Source: Oxalobacteraceae bacterium (lineage in GTDB: Bacteria; Pseudomonadota; Gammaproteobacteria; Burkholderiales; Burkholderiaceae_D). Taken from it: a DNA stretch of 40,181 nt. Below are positions 16,900 through 25,927 of the stretch, one piece after another. The stretch is taken from NCBI GenBank assembly GCA_025352145.1, contig JANXTY010000009.1, forward strand, positions 1 through 40,181. Direction: 5' to 3'. Made by a program: the position numbers and the translations under genes. Positions within the stretch are counted from its first letter, which is position 1. The number at the start of each line of letters is the position of its first letter. The notes beneath the pieces are model-generated. The model saw nothing but the letters and a program-made list of their open reading frames with translations. It did not search any database and was not told the DNA's origin.

Positions 16900-18708
16900 A
16901 TGAAGTGGCGATTAATGTTTCGATGGGCGTTCGTCATGCTGATGGGCATTGCTCCATTGACCACTTCCATTGCGGCCGGTTCTGCCGATCCCGACAAGGT
17001 ATTGCGCTATATTTTTGTGGCGGCAGAGACGGGATTCGATCCTGCGCGATCAATGGATCTGTATTCCGCCCACGTCATTCAGTCGATCTTCGAAACACTC
17101 TATACCTATGACTATCTGGCGCGTCCCGCCAAGCTTATCCCGTTGACGGCGGCAGCGCTGCCGGAAATTTCCGATGGGGGGAAAACCTACACGATTCGCT
17201 TGAAGAAAGGGATCTACTTCATGGACGATCCTGTTTTCAAAGGCAAACGGCGTGAGTTGACGATGGCCGATTATGTGTATTCGTACAAACGGCTGATGGA
17301 TCCCCAACTCCATTCGCCGCACACTTGGCTCTTTGAGGGTAAGGTCGAAGGACTCGATGAGATGGCGCTGAAGGCCAAGAAGAGTGGGCGATTTGATTAT
17401 CAAAGCAAAATCACGGGGTTTGAGTTGCTTGATCCTTACACGTTACGCATTCATTTGAAGCAAGCCGATTTTAATCTTGGCATGATCCTGGCGCATGAAC
17501 CGACAAGTGCTGTCGCACATGAAGTGGTGGAAAAATATGGGGATAGGCAAGGGCAAGTAGCAGCCAATCCCGTGGGTACCGGCCCTTATCGCCTGACGCA
17601 ATGGGTACGCGGTTCGCGCATGGTATTGGAGGCTAATCCTGGCTATCGCGGCTTCATCTGGGATTTTCAGGCAGGTACAGATCCTGACGATCAGCATATC
17701 GTGGCTCAAATGAAGGGCAAGAAAATGCCCCGGATCGGACGCATAGAAATTAGTGTGATGGTAGAAGATCAGTCGCGCTGGTTAGCATTTCAAAATGACG
17801 AGGTTGACCTGTTCCAGCTCGAAGGCCCGTTGGCGCCGCGTGCTTTGGCGGATGGCAAGTTGAGGCCGGAGTTAGTTAAAAAAGGGGTGCAGTTATCGCG
17901 CATTGTGGATCCTGAAAGTAGTTACACCTACTGGAATCTGCGCGATCCTGTCTGGGGCGGCTTGACCAAAGAAAAAATTGCTTTGCGCCGTGCGGTAGCG
18001 ATGGCGTACAACCCGCAAGAGGAAATAAAAATCGTCTGGCACGACGATGCCGTGGCGATGGAATATCCGATCCCGCCGGGTATCGTCGGCCATGATCCTG
18101 ATTACAAAAGCAGTATTCAATACGACCTGCCGGCTGCACAGGCATTGCTCGATAAATTCGGTTACAAAAAAGGGGCCGACGGTTGGCGTACACAGCCCAA
18201 TGGCAAGCCTTTGTCGATCCGTTATTCAGCGCGGGCTGAATCAAACGGCCAGCACATGGCGGAAATCTGGAAAAAAACCTACGGTTCCCTGGGCATTCAT
18301 ATGGAGGCAGACTTACGGCCGTTTCCTGATTTACTGAAGGCCGAAAAACAATGTGAGTTGCAATCGCGTACCAGTCCCTGGATTGCCGATTATCCCGATG
18401 GCGATAATTTCATGCAGCTGTATTACGGGGCGAACATCCATCAAACCAATAACGGCTGTGCGGAAATTCCAGAGTACGACAAACTCTATGCGCAGTCGCA
18501 AAAATTGCCGGATGGACCGCAACGCGATCTGTTGTTCCACAAGATGACACGCGTGATGGAGCTGTATTCTGCGCAGCGTCTGGGTTACGCCCGCTACCGC
18601 AATATGCTGGCGCAGCCGCGCGTGATCGGGTTTAAGAAACATCCGATTTTGCATTGCGAATGGATGTATGTTGACATTGAAAAACGGGATGGCGTGGCGG
18701 GAAAATAA
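16900..18708 (+). CDS. family-5 peptide-binding ABC transporter protein
   Basis: Periplasmic substrate-binding protein of an oligopeptide-type ABC importer. Signal peptide MKWRLMFRWAFVMLMGIAP ending at TTSIAA, then the SBP_bac_5 fold in 602 residues, with the typical IFETLYTYDYLARP (about 62-75) and NPVGTGPYRLTQW motifs. It is the intact member of a tandem pair, similar along its whole length to the frameshifted copy upstream. Start 16900 is chosen because it begins the signal peptide and follows GAGGA. Substrate is not predictable; the neighbouring M3 peptidase, permeases and double ATPase indicate peptides. Confidence 0.9.
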   Translation: MKWRLMFRWAFVMLMGIAPLTTSIAAGSADPDKVLRYIFVAAETGFDPARSMDLYSAHVIQSIFETLYTYDYLARPAKLIPLTAAALPEISDGGKTYTIRLKKGIYFMDDPVFKGKRRELTMADYVYSYKRLMDPQLHSPHTWLFEGKVEGLDEMALKAKKSGRFDYQSKITGFELLDPYTLRIHLKQADFNLGMILAHEPTSAVAHEVVEKYGDRQGQVAANPVGTGPYRLTQWVRGSRMVLEANPGYRGFIWDFQAGTDPDDQHIVAQMKGKKMPRIGRIEISVMVEDQSRWLAFQNDEVDLFQLEGPLAPRALADGKLRPELVKKGVQLSRIVDPESSYTYWNLRDPVWGGLTKEKIALRRAVAMAYNPQEEIKIVWHDDAVAMEYPIPPGIVGHDPDYKSSIQYDLPAAQALLDKFGYKKGADGWRTQPNGKPLSIRYSARAESNGQHMAEIWKKTYGSLGIHMEADLRPFPDLLKAEKQCELQSRTSPWIADYPDGDNFMQLYYGANIHQTNNGCAEIPEYDKLYAQSQKLPDGPQRDLLFHKMTRVMELYSAQRLGYARYRNMLAQPRVIGFKKHPILHCEWMYVDIEKRDGVAGK

Positions 18709-18782
18709 CGGGGGCAGGAAGGATTTTTTATGTTTTTCATTACTGTGATTGACGCACGCTTGGTCGGCACAAGCATCACCAC

Positions 18783-18815
18783 ATCGGTGGGGCCGGCATG
18801 CCGTGCCCCACCGAT
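18783..18815. repeat. intergenic palindrome, copy 6
   Basis: The arms ATCGGTGGGG and CCCCACCGAT pair exactly; the left inner arm lacks one base of the core (CCGGC for CACGGC), leaving a single-base bulge. It lies between the binding-protein and M3 peptidase genes. Confidence 0.75.
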
Positions 18816-18893
18816 TTATATAAAGTTGTTCTGTCGGGTGCGCGAGTCGCCCCTTTCTTATGTCAACAATGTTCTTGGGAAAATGGGATAAAC

Positions 18894-20897
18894 ATGAAGT
18901 CATCGACTATGTTGTTTTTTCTCGCTGCTGCTGTTTCGCTATCCTCACTCCGATCGTTTGCCGCCGCTGCAGAACGTCCTTTGATTCCGATATTGGCAGC
19001 CGATGAAATCCATTCTCAATGCGCGCGCGGCCTGAGAGATTTGCGACAACGTGTGCATGCGTTTGAAAACAGGCCGGTTGCTCAAGCGCGTGACGCCAAA
19101 AAAATATACGCGCAGTGGGACGCTATGCAAATGGCGCTGGAAGATGTGCAAGGGCCGATGGATTTACTGAGTAATGTTTCGCCGGACGCCAGGGTACGCG
19201 CCAATGCCGAGCCGTGTTTGGTCAAGCTTAATCAATTCATGACGGTCGTTTTTCAAAATAAAAAATTATATCAACGCATCAAGGCAACCAAGGCGAGCGA
19301 TGCGATTGAGGTGAAATTGCGGCAGGACTTGCTGGATAATTTTGAGGACACCGGCGTGGCTTTATCCAGATTGCGTCAGGAGCGCATGAAGGCGATCTCC
19401 AAACGGCTCGATGAGGTGAGTCAGGAATTTTCGCGCATTCTACGTGACAACAACGAGAAGCTCACGTTCAGCGCAGAAGAAATGCAGGGCATGCCGGCCG
19501 ATTACCTGGCCAAGCTCAAGAGAGATGACAAGGGACATTATCTGGCGGGATTTTCGTATCCCGAATTCAAACCCTTCATGGAATATGCAGATAACAGCGA
19601 AGCACGTCGACGTTATCAGTTCGCGTTTTTAAATCATGGTACGCCGAGGAACCTCTCTTTATTGAAGGAAGCCACGGATTTGCAGCGGGAAATGGCGGGT
19701 TTGTTTGGTTTTAAGAGTTATGCCGATTATGCGATCCGGCGTCGCATGGCGAGTACGCCGACGAAGGTGAACAAGTTTTTGGACGAGGTCAGAGTCGCAG
19801 TGACCAGTCTGGAAAAAAAGGAGCTGGAAGAGTTACGGGTACTCAAAGCAGAAAGCCTCAAACAACCGTTGGCCGACACCCGCTTGACGCGTTGGGATGA
19901 GGCTTACTGGCAGCAAAAAATGAAGCAGTCGCGTTACGCTATCGATCAGAATGCTTTGCGAAAATATTTCCCGACTGAGGCCGCAGTGCTGTGGGCGCTT
20001 AATGTATCGGGCACTTTGTACGGTGTCGAATTCAAACAAATTTCGGTTCCGGTGTGGCACCCGGATGTGCGTTACTTTGATGTCATCGACAGTGCAACGC
20101 ACGCGCAGATAGGGGGAATCTACCTGGATCTTTTTCCGAGAGAGGGGAAATACGGCCATGCGGCAGCGTGGGGTGTGCGCGGTGTGAGCACGCTGGTGGG
20201 ACGCACGCCGATTTCTGCATTGGTGACTAATTTTAACCGTGAGGGTCTGGATAGTAATGAGCTGGAAACGATGGTGCACGAATTCGGTCATGTGCTGCAT
20301 GGTGTGTTGTCATCGACACGCTATGTGCGTCATGCGGGGACCAATGTCGAACTTGACTTTGTGGAGGCGCCGTCACAGATGTTTGAAGAATGGGCGCGAC
20401 GTAAAGAGTCGCTGATGTTGATCCCCCGTTTCTGTAAAACACCGTGTCCCACCGTGGATGATGAATTACTCGGCCGATTGAAGGCGGCGCACAATTTTGG
20501 CCGGGGGATTCGCTATGCGCGGCAATTACTGTATGCCACTTATGACATGAAGTTGCACGCCGAAGAGATAATTGATCCAATGGAAGCCTGGCAACAACTC
20601 GAAGGTGAAACGCCGCTCGGTTATGTAGCCGGCACGCAATTTCCAGGTCAGTTCGGGCATTTGATGAATGGGTATGCGGCTGGATATTATGGCTATATGT
20701 GGTCGGAAGTATTGGCCTTGGATATGTTGTCCGGTTACGGAGATCAGCTGATGAATCCTGATGTCGGCAGACAATATCGCCGAGCGATTCTATCCCGTGG
20801 CGGTGAGTTGCGCGGCGATGATCTGGTGCGGGGATTTCTGGGACGAGCGCCCGATAGCAAAGCGTTTTTTGATGAAATGATGGGACGGCGTTTGTAG
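18894..20897 (+). CDS. secreted M3-family metallopeptidase (oligopeptidase)
   Basis: Zinc oligopeptidase of the thimet-oligopeptidase (M3) family. The zinc site is present: HEFGH at 462-466 with third ligand probably Glu491 in DFVEAPSQ, followed by the family MFEEWA. Length is 667 residues. An ATG at 18894 begins a clear signal peptide (TMLFFLAAAVSLSSLRSFAAAA), so unlike the cytoplasmic OpdA/Dcp relatives this one is probably periplasmic. The open frame extends further upstream to 18798 through the intergenic palindrome, but that would bury the signal peptide. It sits between the binding proteins and the permeases and may trim peptides before uptake. Confidence 0.9.
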   Translation: MKSSTMLFFLAAAVSLSSLRSFAAAAERPLIPILAADEIHSQCARGLRDLRQRVHAFENRPVAQARDAKKIYAQWDAMQMALEDVQGPMDLLSNVSPDARVRANAEPCLVKLNQFMTVVFQNKKLYQRIKATKASDAIEVKLRQDLLDNFEDTGVALSRLRQERMKAISKRLDEVSQEFSRILRDNNEKLTFSAEEMQGMPADYLAKLKRDDKGHYLAGFSYPEFKPFMEYADNSEARRRYQFAFLNHGTPRNLSLLKEATDLQREMAGLFGFKSYADYAIRRRMASTPTKVNKFLDEVRVAVTSLEKKELEELRVLKAESLKQPLADTRLTRWDEAYWQQKMKQSRYAIDQNALRKYFPTEAAVLWALNVSGTLYGVEFKQISVPVWHPDVRYFDVIDSATHAQIGGIYLDLFPREGKYGHAAAWGVRGVSTLVGRTPISALVTNFNREGLDSNELETMVHEFGHVLHGVLSSTRYVRHAGTNVELDFVEAPSQMFEEWARRKESLMLIPRFCKTPCPTVDDELLGRLKAAHNFGRGIRYARQLLYATYDMKLHAEEIIDPMEAWQQLEGETPLGYVAGTQFPGQFGHLMNGYAAGYYGYMWSEVLALDMLSGYGDQLMNPDVGRQYRRAILSRGGELRGDDLVRGFLGRAPDSKAFFDEMMGRRL

Positions 20898-20966
20898 TGA
20901 GGAGTAGCGGCGTCATCCATTTTTTCTTTGACTGCATTGAATGGGAATAAACCAATAAGGAGCCAC

Positions 20967-21905
20967 ATGACGGCATACATAATAAGACGCTTATGGCAGA
21001 TGATGCCCACCATGTTGGGTGTGGTGTTGCTGGTGTTTATCCTGTTCAATTGGGTCGGGGGAGATCCGGCCTACATTCTGGCGGGAAAGATGTCCAATCC
21101 CGAGCAGATCGCCAATATCCGCGCCCAGCTCGGGATCGATCAGCCTTATTATGTGCAGCTTTGGATCTTCATCAAGCAGATCGTGTTCTTTGATTTCGGC
21201 GAGAGCTGGAGTACGGGCGAGGCAATCTCGCATATCATTCTTACGCGGCTCGGTCCTTCCATGACGGTGCTGATTCCGCTGACGATACTGGAGACATTTT
21301 TCGGCGTGACCTTGGCTTTGGCAGTGGCTTATGTGCGTGGTTCGCTCACGGATCGCCTGGTAATGATTGCCTGTACTGCGGCCATGTCGATCAGTATTCT
21401 GGTCTACATCATTGTGTTTCAATACGGGCTTGCTTACAAGCTGGGCTGGTTTCCGGTGCAAGGCTGGGGTGAGTCGCTTTCCGAGAATTTGTTTCACTAT
21501 GCGCCCTTGCCGATTCTGATCTGCCTGGTGGTGAGCATCGCGCCCAATCTGCGTTTGTTTCGTACCTTTGTTCTGGAGGAAGTCAATCAGGATTACGTGC
21601 GCACGGCGCGTGCCAAGGGCATGGGTGAAGTACGGATCATGTGGGTGCATGTTTTACGCAATGCGGCCATTCCGATTATTACTTATGTGATGTCGAATCT
21701 GCCGTCACTGTTGATCGGCTCTTTTCTGTTGGAGCGTTTTTTTGGCATTCCCGGCATAGGTCGTGAGGTGATATTGGCGGTCGAGCGCAGCGATTTTCCG
21801 GTGATTAAAGCGATCACTGTCTATGTCGCGGCAGCAACGATGGTATTTAATTTGTTGACTGACCTGATGTATCAGGTAGTGGATCCACGGGTTGAACTGA
21901 AGTGA
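20967..21905 (+). CDS. peptide ABC transporter permease, DppB/OppB type
   Basis: Inner-membrane subunit of the peptide importer. It has the typical N-terminus AYIIRRLWQMMPTMLGVV, the first segment leading to GGDPA, and the cytoplasmic EAA loop (VRTARAKGMGEVRIMWVHVLRNA) that contacts the ATPase. Length 312 residues, about six membrane segments, normal for the family. TAAGGAG at 20956-20962 supports the start at 20967; a longer frame from 20928 has no support. Followed by the second permease after 66 bases. Confidence 0.92.
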   Translation: MTAYIIRRLWQMMPTMLGVVLLVFILFNWVGGDPAYILAGKMSNPEQIANIRAQLGIDQPYYVQLWIFIKQIVFFDFGESWSTGEAISHIILTRLGPSMTVLIPLTILETFFGVTLALAVAYVRGSLTDRLVMIACTAAMSISILVYIIVFQYGLAYKLGWFPVQGWGESLSENLFHYAPLPILICLVVSIAPNLRLFRTFVLEEVNQDYVRTARAKGMGEVRIMWVHVLRNAAIPIITYVMSNLPSLLIGSFLLERFFGIPGIGREVILAVERSDFPVIKAITVYVAAATMVFNLLTDLMYQVVDPRVELK

Positions 21906-21971
21906 ACTACCCGATGATCAATAGGGTAACCAAGAGGGTGATGAAGGTGAAAAACAGGCTGGAATTTGCGC

Positions 21972-23093
21972 ATGTCACATAGTCGAATCCACACATCGCC
22001 GGGTTTATGGGCGCTTGCATGGCGTCGCTTGCGCGCAGATCGCGGGGCCATGCTTGCACTGGTGATCGTGGCAGGATTTTTTCTCACCCTGTTGTTATCG
22101 GCAGCCGGATGGGTCGCCGCCGATTGGGAGGCTGAAGTGGCGGTCAATTATGCACCGCCTGTTTTTATGGGGGCTGAAGCGGGGCAAGGTTTATCGACGG
22201 GTTCCGCTGTTATGGTGACAGCACCCCCGGAAAATCCTCTTGATCCGCTGAAAGAGATTATTCGCCAGTTACGTGGAGCGGGAAATGCCTCCGATAGCGG
22301 CCGCCGTCCTGGGAGTGTGAATGACTATGGTATCCCGGATCCCTTGGCGAAGGAAATGGCTGAGATTGATCGCGTGCTTGCAAAAACCAAGACTGCGGTG
22401 GCGATCGTGCGCAGGGAAACCCTGCCTTTCGGCGCGGATAAATGGGGACATGACATCATCAAAAAAACGGTCAAAGGTTCAGAAACGTCGATCATTGTTG
22501 GACTGGTGGCGGCGCTGTTGGCGACGGTGTTAGGGACGCTTCTGGGTGCTGTATCCGGCTATTACGGCCGTTGGATTGATGATTGGTGTAACTGGTTTTA
22601 CAGCGTGTTTACCTCAGTGCCGTATTTGCTGCTGATCTTTGCGGTGGCGGCAGTGTTGCAGAAAAAAGGCGTGGTAACCATCGTCCTTATTCTTGCGCTT
22701 ACCGGCTGGACCAGCGTCTATCGACTGATCCGTGCTGAGTATATGAAGCACAAAGCGCGTGAATATGTGATGGCGGCCGATGCGATCGGCGCTTCCGATA
22801 TGCGGAAAATGTTTTCGCATATCTTGCCCAATGTCAGCCACGTCGCCTTGGTGCAAATGTCGATTCTCTCGGTGGGTTTTATCAAGGCAGAAGTCATCCT
22901 GAGTTTTCTGGGGTTTGGCGTGCCGGTGGGTGTAGTGTCTTGGGGTAGTATGCTCAATGAGGCCCAGAATGAATTAATTCTGGGCAAGTGGTGGCAATTA
23001 GTAGCCGCAACGCTGGCGATGGCCGTGTTGGTAACGGCGTTTTCTGTGTTCACCGATGCGTTGCGCGATGCGCTTGACCCTAAGCTGAAATAG
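21972..23093 (+). CDS. peptide ABC transporter permease, DppC/OppC type, with insert
   Basis: Second inner-membrane subunit. The family signatures are the PFGADKWGHDII stretch (152-163, like PLGTDxxGRD) and the EAA loop EYVMAADAIGASDMRKMF. The protein has 373 residues against about 300 for DppC/OppC: between the first membrane segment (about 27-48) and residue 152 there are roughly 105 residues, some 75-80 more than usual, probably periplasmic. This insert has a low-complexity Gly/Ser part and a short helix-like KEMAEIDRVLAKTK. Long inserts at this place are known in some OppC relatives (for example YejE-type). Start 21972 is preferred over an in-frame TTG at 21966. Confidence 0.88.
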   Translation: MSHSRIHTSPGLWALAWRRLRADRGAMLALVIVAGFFLTLLLSAAGWVAADWEAEVAVNYAPPVFMGAEAGQGLSTGSAVMVTAPPENPLDPLKEIIRQLRGAGNASDSGRRPGSVNDYGIPDPLAKEMAEIDRVLAKTKTAVAIVRRETLPFGADKWGHDIIKKTVKGSETSIIVGLVAALLATVLGTLLGAVSGYYGRWIDDWCNWFYSVFTSVPYLLLIFAVAAVLQKKGVVTIVLILALTGWTSVYRLIRAEYMKHKAREYVMAADAIGASDMRKMFSHILPNVSHVALVQMSILSVGFIKAEVILSFLGFGVPVGVVSWGSMLNEAQNELILGKWWQLVAATLAMAVLVTAFSVFTDALRDALDPKLK

Positions 23094-23102
23094 AAAGAGG
23101 CC

Positions 23103-24827
23103 ATGACACCAGCCATTCCCGAAAGCCTGTTGAAAGTATGCGATCTGCGGGTGCAATTTCGCCTCGACAAAGAAAATTCTTTTGAGGCGCTCAAAGGCAT
23201 CAATTTCGATATCCCGCGCAATGCGACCGTAGCGTTGGTAGGGGAATCGGGCAGTGGAAAGTCCGTCAGCGCTTTGGCGATAATGGGCCTGCTGCCGGAA
23301 GAAAATACGAGCATCGATCCAGCTAGCAGTATCGTATTTGGCGGACAAGAGTTGCTGACATTAACCCGTGCTGAACGGCGTCGCTTGTGCGGCAAAGAAA
23401 TTGCGATGATTTTTCAGGAGCCGATGTCGTCTTTGAATCCGGTATTTACCGTCGGCTTCCAAATCGGTGAAGTATTGCGTAAGCACATGGGCATGACGGC
23501 AAAACAGGCACGTGTACGCGCCATTGCCTTGTTGTTGGAGGTGGGCATACCGGATGCGACGGTCAAAATCGATGCCTATCCAAATCAGATGTCCGGTGGT
23601 CAGCAACAGCGCGTGATGATCGCAATGGCCATTGCCTGTGAGCCGAAATTGTTGATCGCTGATGAGCCGACTACTGCACTCGATGTCACGATTCAACAAC
23701 AAATTAGGGCGTTGCTCGCAGCATTGCAAAAGCGGCTTGGTATGTCCATGCTATTTATCACGCATGATCTTGGCCTGGCGGGTGAAATTGCCGATCATGT
23801 GATCGTAATGCGTAGCGGCGAGATTCGGGAACAGGGCACTGCGCATCAAATTTTTCAGCAGCCTGCGGACGCTTACACCAAGGCGTTATTGCATTGCCGG
23901 CCAACGCTAGACAAACGACCTTGGCGTTTGCCTGTGATTGATGATTGTATGAATGGCCAAGTTACTTCCCAGCTTGCATTAACAGAGCGACCGCGCGGTT
24001 GTACCGGCGATGAGGATGTTCTGTTGGAAGTGCGTAATTTAAGCAAGAGTTTTTATAGCCGGGACGGATTATTCGTACGTAGGGAATTTCAAGCAGTCAA
24101 GGATGTTTCGTTTACGTTGGCGCGGGGAAAAACGATCGGCATAGTAGGTGAATCCGGTTCAGGAAAAACAACGCTTGGATTAACCCTGCTGCGGCTACAT
24201 CAAGCCAGTAGTGGGCAGGTATTTTTTGAGGGAAAAGAGTTGTTGGCGATGCCGAAAAAAGAATTCATGGCGTACAAGCGACGCATTCAAATCGTGTTTC
24301 AGAATCCCTATGCGTCGCTTAATCCCCGCTTTACAGTGGGACAGATTTTGCTCGAACCCATGCATATTCATGGGTTCGGCGCAGATGACAAGGAGCGCAC
24401 CGCGATGGCGCTGCAATTGCTGGAAAAAGTCGGTCTTTCGGGTGCAGCATTTGTACGTTATCCACATGAATTTTCCGGTGGGCAGCGCCAACGCATCGCG
24501 ATTGCGCGCTGCCTGACCATGCAGCCGGAAATTTTGGTGTGCGATGAGTCGGTTTCGGCGCTGGATGTATCGGTGCAGGCACAGGTACTGAATCTTTTAC
24601 AGGACCTGCAAGATGAATTCGGGTTGAGTTATATCTTTATTTCCCACGATCTGTCGGTGGTTAAATATATGGCCGATCAGGTGTTGGTGATGCACCAGGG
24701 CAGGGTGGTCGAGCGGGCCAACTCGGATGAGTTGTACCGCAATCCGACCCACGCATATACCAAGGTCTTGTTGAGCAGCATTCCAACCGCATTGCATGCT
24801 GCCTCATGCGCAGGAGTTCATCACTAA
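23103..24827 (+). CDS. double ATP-binding subunit of peptide ABC transporter
   Basis: Two fused ABC ATPase domains in 574 residues, corresponding to OppD plus OppF, as in YejF or GsiA. Domain 1: Walker A GESGSGKS (47-54), signature SGGQQQR, Walker B LLIADEPTTALD. Domain 2: Walker A GESGSGKT (349-356), signature SGGQRQR, Walker B ILVCDESVSALD. Both sites look catalytically complete. It follows the second permease by nine bases and ends the plus-strand peptide cluster. Confidence 0.94.
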   Translation: MTPAIPESLLKVCDLRVQFRLDKENSFEALKGINFDIPRNATVALVGESGSGKSVSALAIMGLLPEENTSIDPASSIVFGGQELLTLTRAERRRLCGKEIAMIFQEPMSSLNPVFTVGFQIGEVLRKHMGMTAKQARVRAIALLLEVGIPDATVKIDAYPNQMSGGQQQRVMIAMAIACEPKLLIADEPTTALDVTIQQQIRALLAALQKRLGMSMLFITHDLGLAGEIADHVIVMRSGEIREQGTAHQIFQQPADAYTKALLHCRPTLDKRPWRLPVIDDCMNGQVTSQLALTERPRGCTGDEDVLLEVRNLSKSFYSRDGLFVRREFQAVKDVSFTLARGKTIGIVGESGSGKTTLGLTLLRLHQASSGQVFFEGKELLAMPKKEFMAYKRRIQIVFQNPYASLNPRFTVGQILLEPMHIHGFGADDKERTAMALQLLEKVGLSGAAFVRYPHEFSGGQRQRIAIARCLTMQPEILVCDESVSALDVSVQAQVLNLLQDLQDEFGLSYIFISHDLSVVKYMADQVLVMHQGRVVERANSDELYRNPTHAYTKVLLSSIPTALHAASCAGVHH

Positions 24828-24988
24828 TCAATAATGAGGCCTCTGCACAACCTACTGCGTGACGAAATCCTGAACCTGCGAGGCTCATCGTACCGCTGTA
24901 CGGATGTGCAAAGATCTCACAATTATCCTGTTTGTCGCATACCCATCGGTTCTGGTGGGTGTGCCGAGCCCATCAATAACGCCGCAGC

Positions 24989-25005
24989 GCGTCTATCAGA
25001 CGCGG
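24989..25005. terminator. small hairpin between convergent genes
   Basis: CGCGTC and GACGCG form a perfect 6-bp stem around a 5-base loop, between the ends of the plus-strand ATPase gene and the minus-strand glycine-zipper gene. On the plus strand a T-run follows only after about 12 bases, so it is at best a weak terminator. Confidence 0.3.
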
Positions 25006-25032
25006 TGAATTCGCCGGTTATTTTTACGTCCC

Positions 25033-25500
25033 TTAGCGCCAATCATTGTCATGATCTTCACGTTTATATTCGTGGCGTTCATGGTAACGATGACGGTAAT
25101 AGGGGGTTACAACGCGATAGGTCGGTTGCTCGACAACGACTCTGCGTGGGGCGTAATAGACCGGTGCTGGCTCATAGTAGACCGGTGCCCGTTCATAGTA
25201 GACCGTTGTCGGTGCATAGTAGGTGGGTGCCGATTCATAATATCGGGTAGTTGGTTGATAATATCGCGTCTGGCGGCTGTCATACTGCGACTCGTTGTAC
25301 CTGCTGCTGCTATTGGCGCCAACAGCTGCCCCTAGTACACCGCCAACTAAGGCACCATCGCGCCCTCCGACATGTTTGCCAATGGCTGCGCCAACCACAG
25401 CACCTACGACGGTATTGAGGCCTCGCTCATCAGCCGATGCATTTGCAGAGATGGCCAAAGCTGCCAGGACAGTAACGCTGATCCATTTATTGAGAGACAT
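25033..25500 (-). CDS. glycine-zipper protein with Tyr-rich repeats
   Basis: A 155-residue exported protein. After a signal peptide (SVTVLAALAISANASA) comes a glycine-zipper segment (VVGAVVGAAIGKHVGGRDGALVGGV..., about residues 30-62) of the type found in outer-membrane or stress-related small proteins. The C-terminal half is a run of about six imperfect heptads around a YY pair (YYQPTT, YYESAP, YYAPTT, YYERAP, YYEPAP, YYAPRR), then a His/Arg/Glu-rich tail. Start 25500 follows GAAGGAG and begins the signal peptide. Function is unknown; related proteins are common in Burkholderiales. Confidence 0.75.
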   Translation of the reverse strand: MSLNKWISVTVLAALAISANASADERGLNTVVGAVVGAAIGKHVGGRDGALVGGVLGAAVGANSSSRYNESQYDSRQTRYYQPTTRYYESAPTYYAPTTVYYERAPVYYEPAPVYYAPRRVVVEQPTYRVVTPYYRHRYHERHEYKREDHDNDWR

Positions 25501-25595
25501 GTAAGGCTCCTTCAAATCATTGCGTCGATCAGGGTTGATCTCTAAAAAAGCAATGATGTGAGCTTGACTATAGACCTCTAGCGGCTCAAATCAAT

Positions 25596-25612
25596 AAGAA
25601 AAACATTTTCTT
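25596..25612. repeat. AAGAAAA/TTTTCTT inverted repeat
   Basis: A perfect 7-bp inverted repeat around a 3-base centre in the divergent region between the glycine-zipper and lipoprotein genes. It could be an operator for either gene. Confidence 0.4.
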
Positions 25613-25757
25613 ACAATTGCGGCTTGCGGTATCCTGTTCTTGCAGAAATCGTGCCATGCGACAGGGTGTTATTGTTGCCTTTCCTGGAAGTAAGTACACT
25701 TAGGTGTGTCGCTAATTTGTGTCGCTATTTATCTTGGTAAAGAGGATGGAGGAAAAA

Positions 25758-25895
25758 GTGAAAACACTACTTATTTTTTGGGTGATGGCCTCTGTTTTAC
25801 TGATGGGTTGTGAAAAAACAGATGACGAAGTACGGGCGGAAAATGCTGCAAAGGCGCGTGCAGAAAAAAATATGGCGGAACACGAAAAAAAATAG
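25758..25895 (+). CDS. small lipoprotein, 45 aa
   Basis: A GTG at 25758 preceded by GGAGG (25748-25752) opens a 45-codon frame to TAG at 25893-25895. The product has a short basic start, a hydrophobic stretch (LLIFWVMASVLL) and the lipobox LMGC with Cys18, then a charged tail rich in Ala, Glu and Lys that should form a helix. The combination of signal-II sequence and ribosome site makes it a good candidate for a membrane-attached lipoprotein. It is divergent from the glycine-zipper gene. Function unknown; the fold is reminiscent of entericidin-like or Lpp-like short lipoproteins, but no match is claimed. Confidence 0.65.
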   Translation: MKTLLIFWVMASVLLMGCEKTDDEVRAENAAKARAEKNMAEHEKK

Positions 25896-25927
25896 CAGCG
25901 TTGTTGTCTTTAGCAGCGGTTAGCCGC

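Noticed and set aside
24828-24910. Possible insertion-sequence end (GAGGCCTCTGCACAAC)
   Set aside because: It vaguely recalls IS5-type ends, but no second end, target duplication or transposase is present.
24834-25250. 138-codon plus-strand open frame opposite the glycine-zipper gene
   Set aside because: Antisense to a protein with a signal peptide and repeats; its repeats only mirror that gene.
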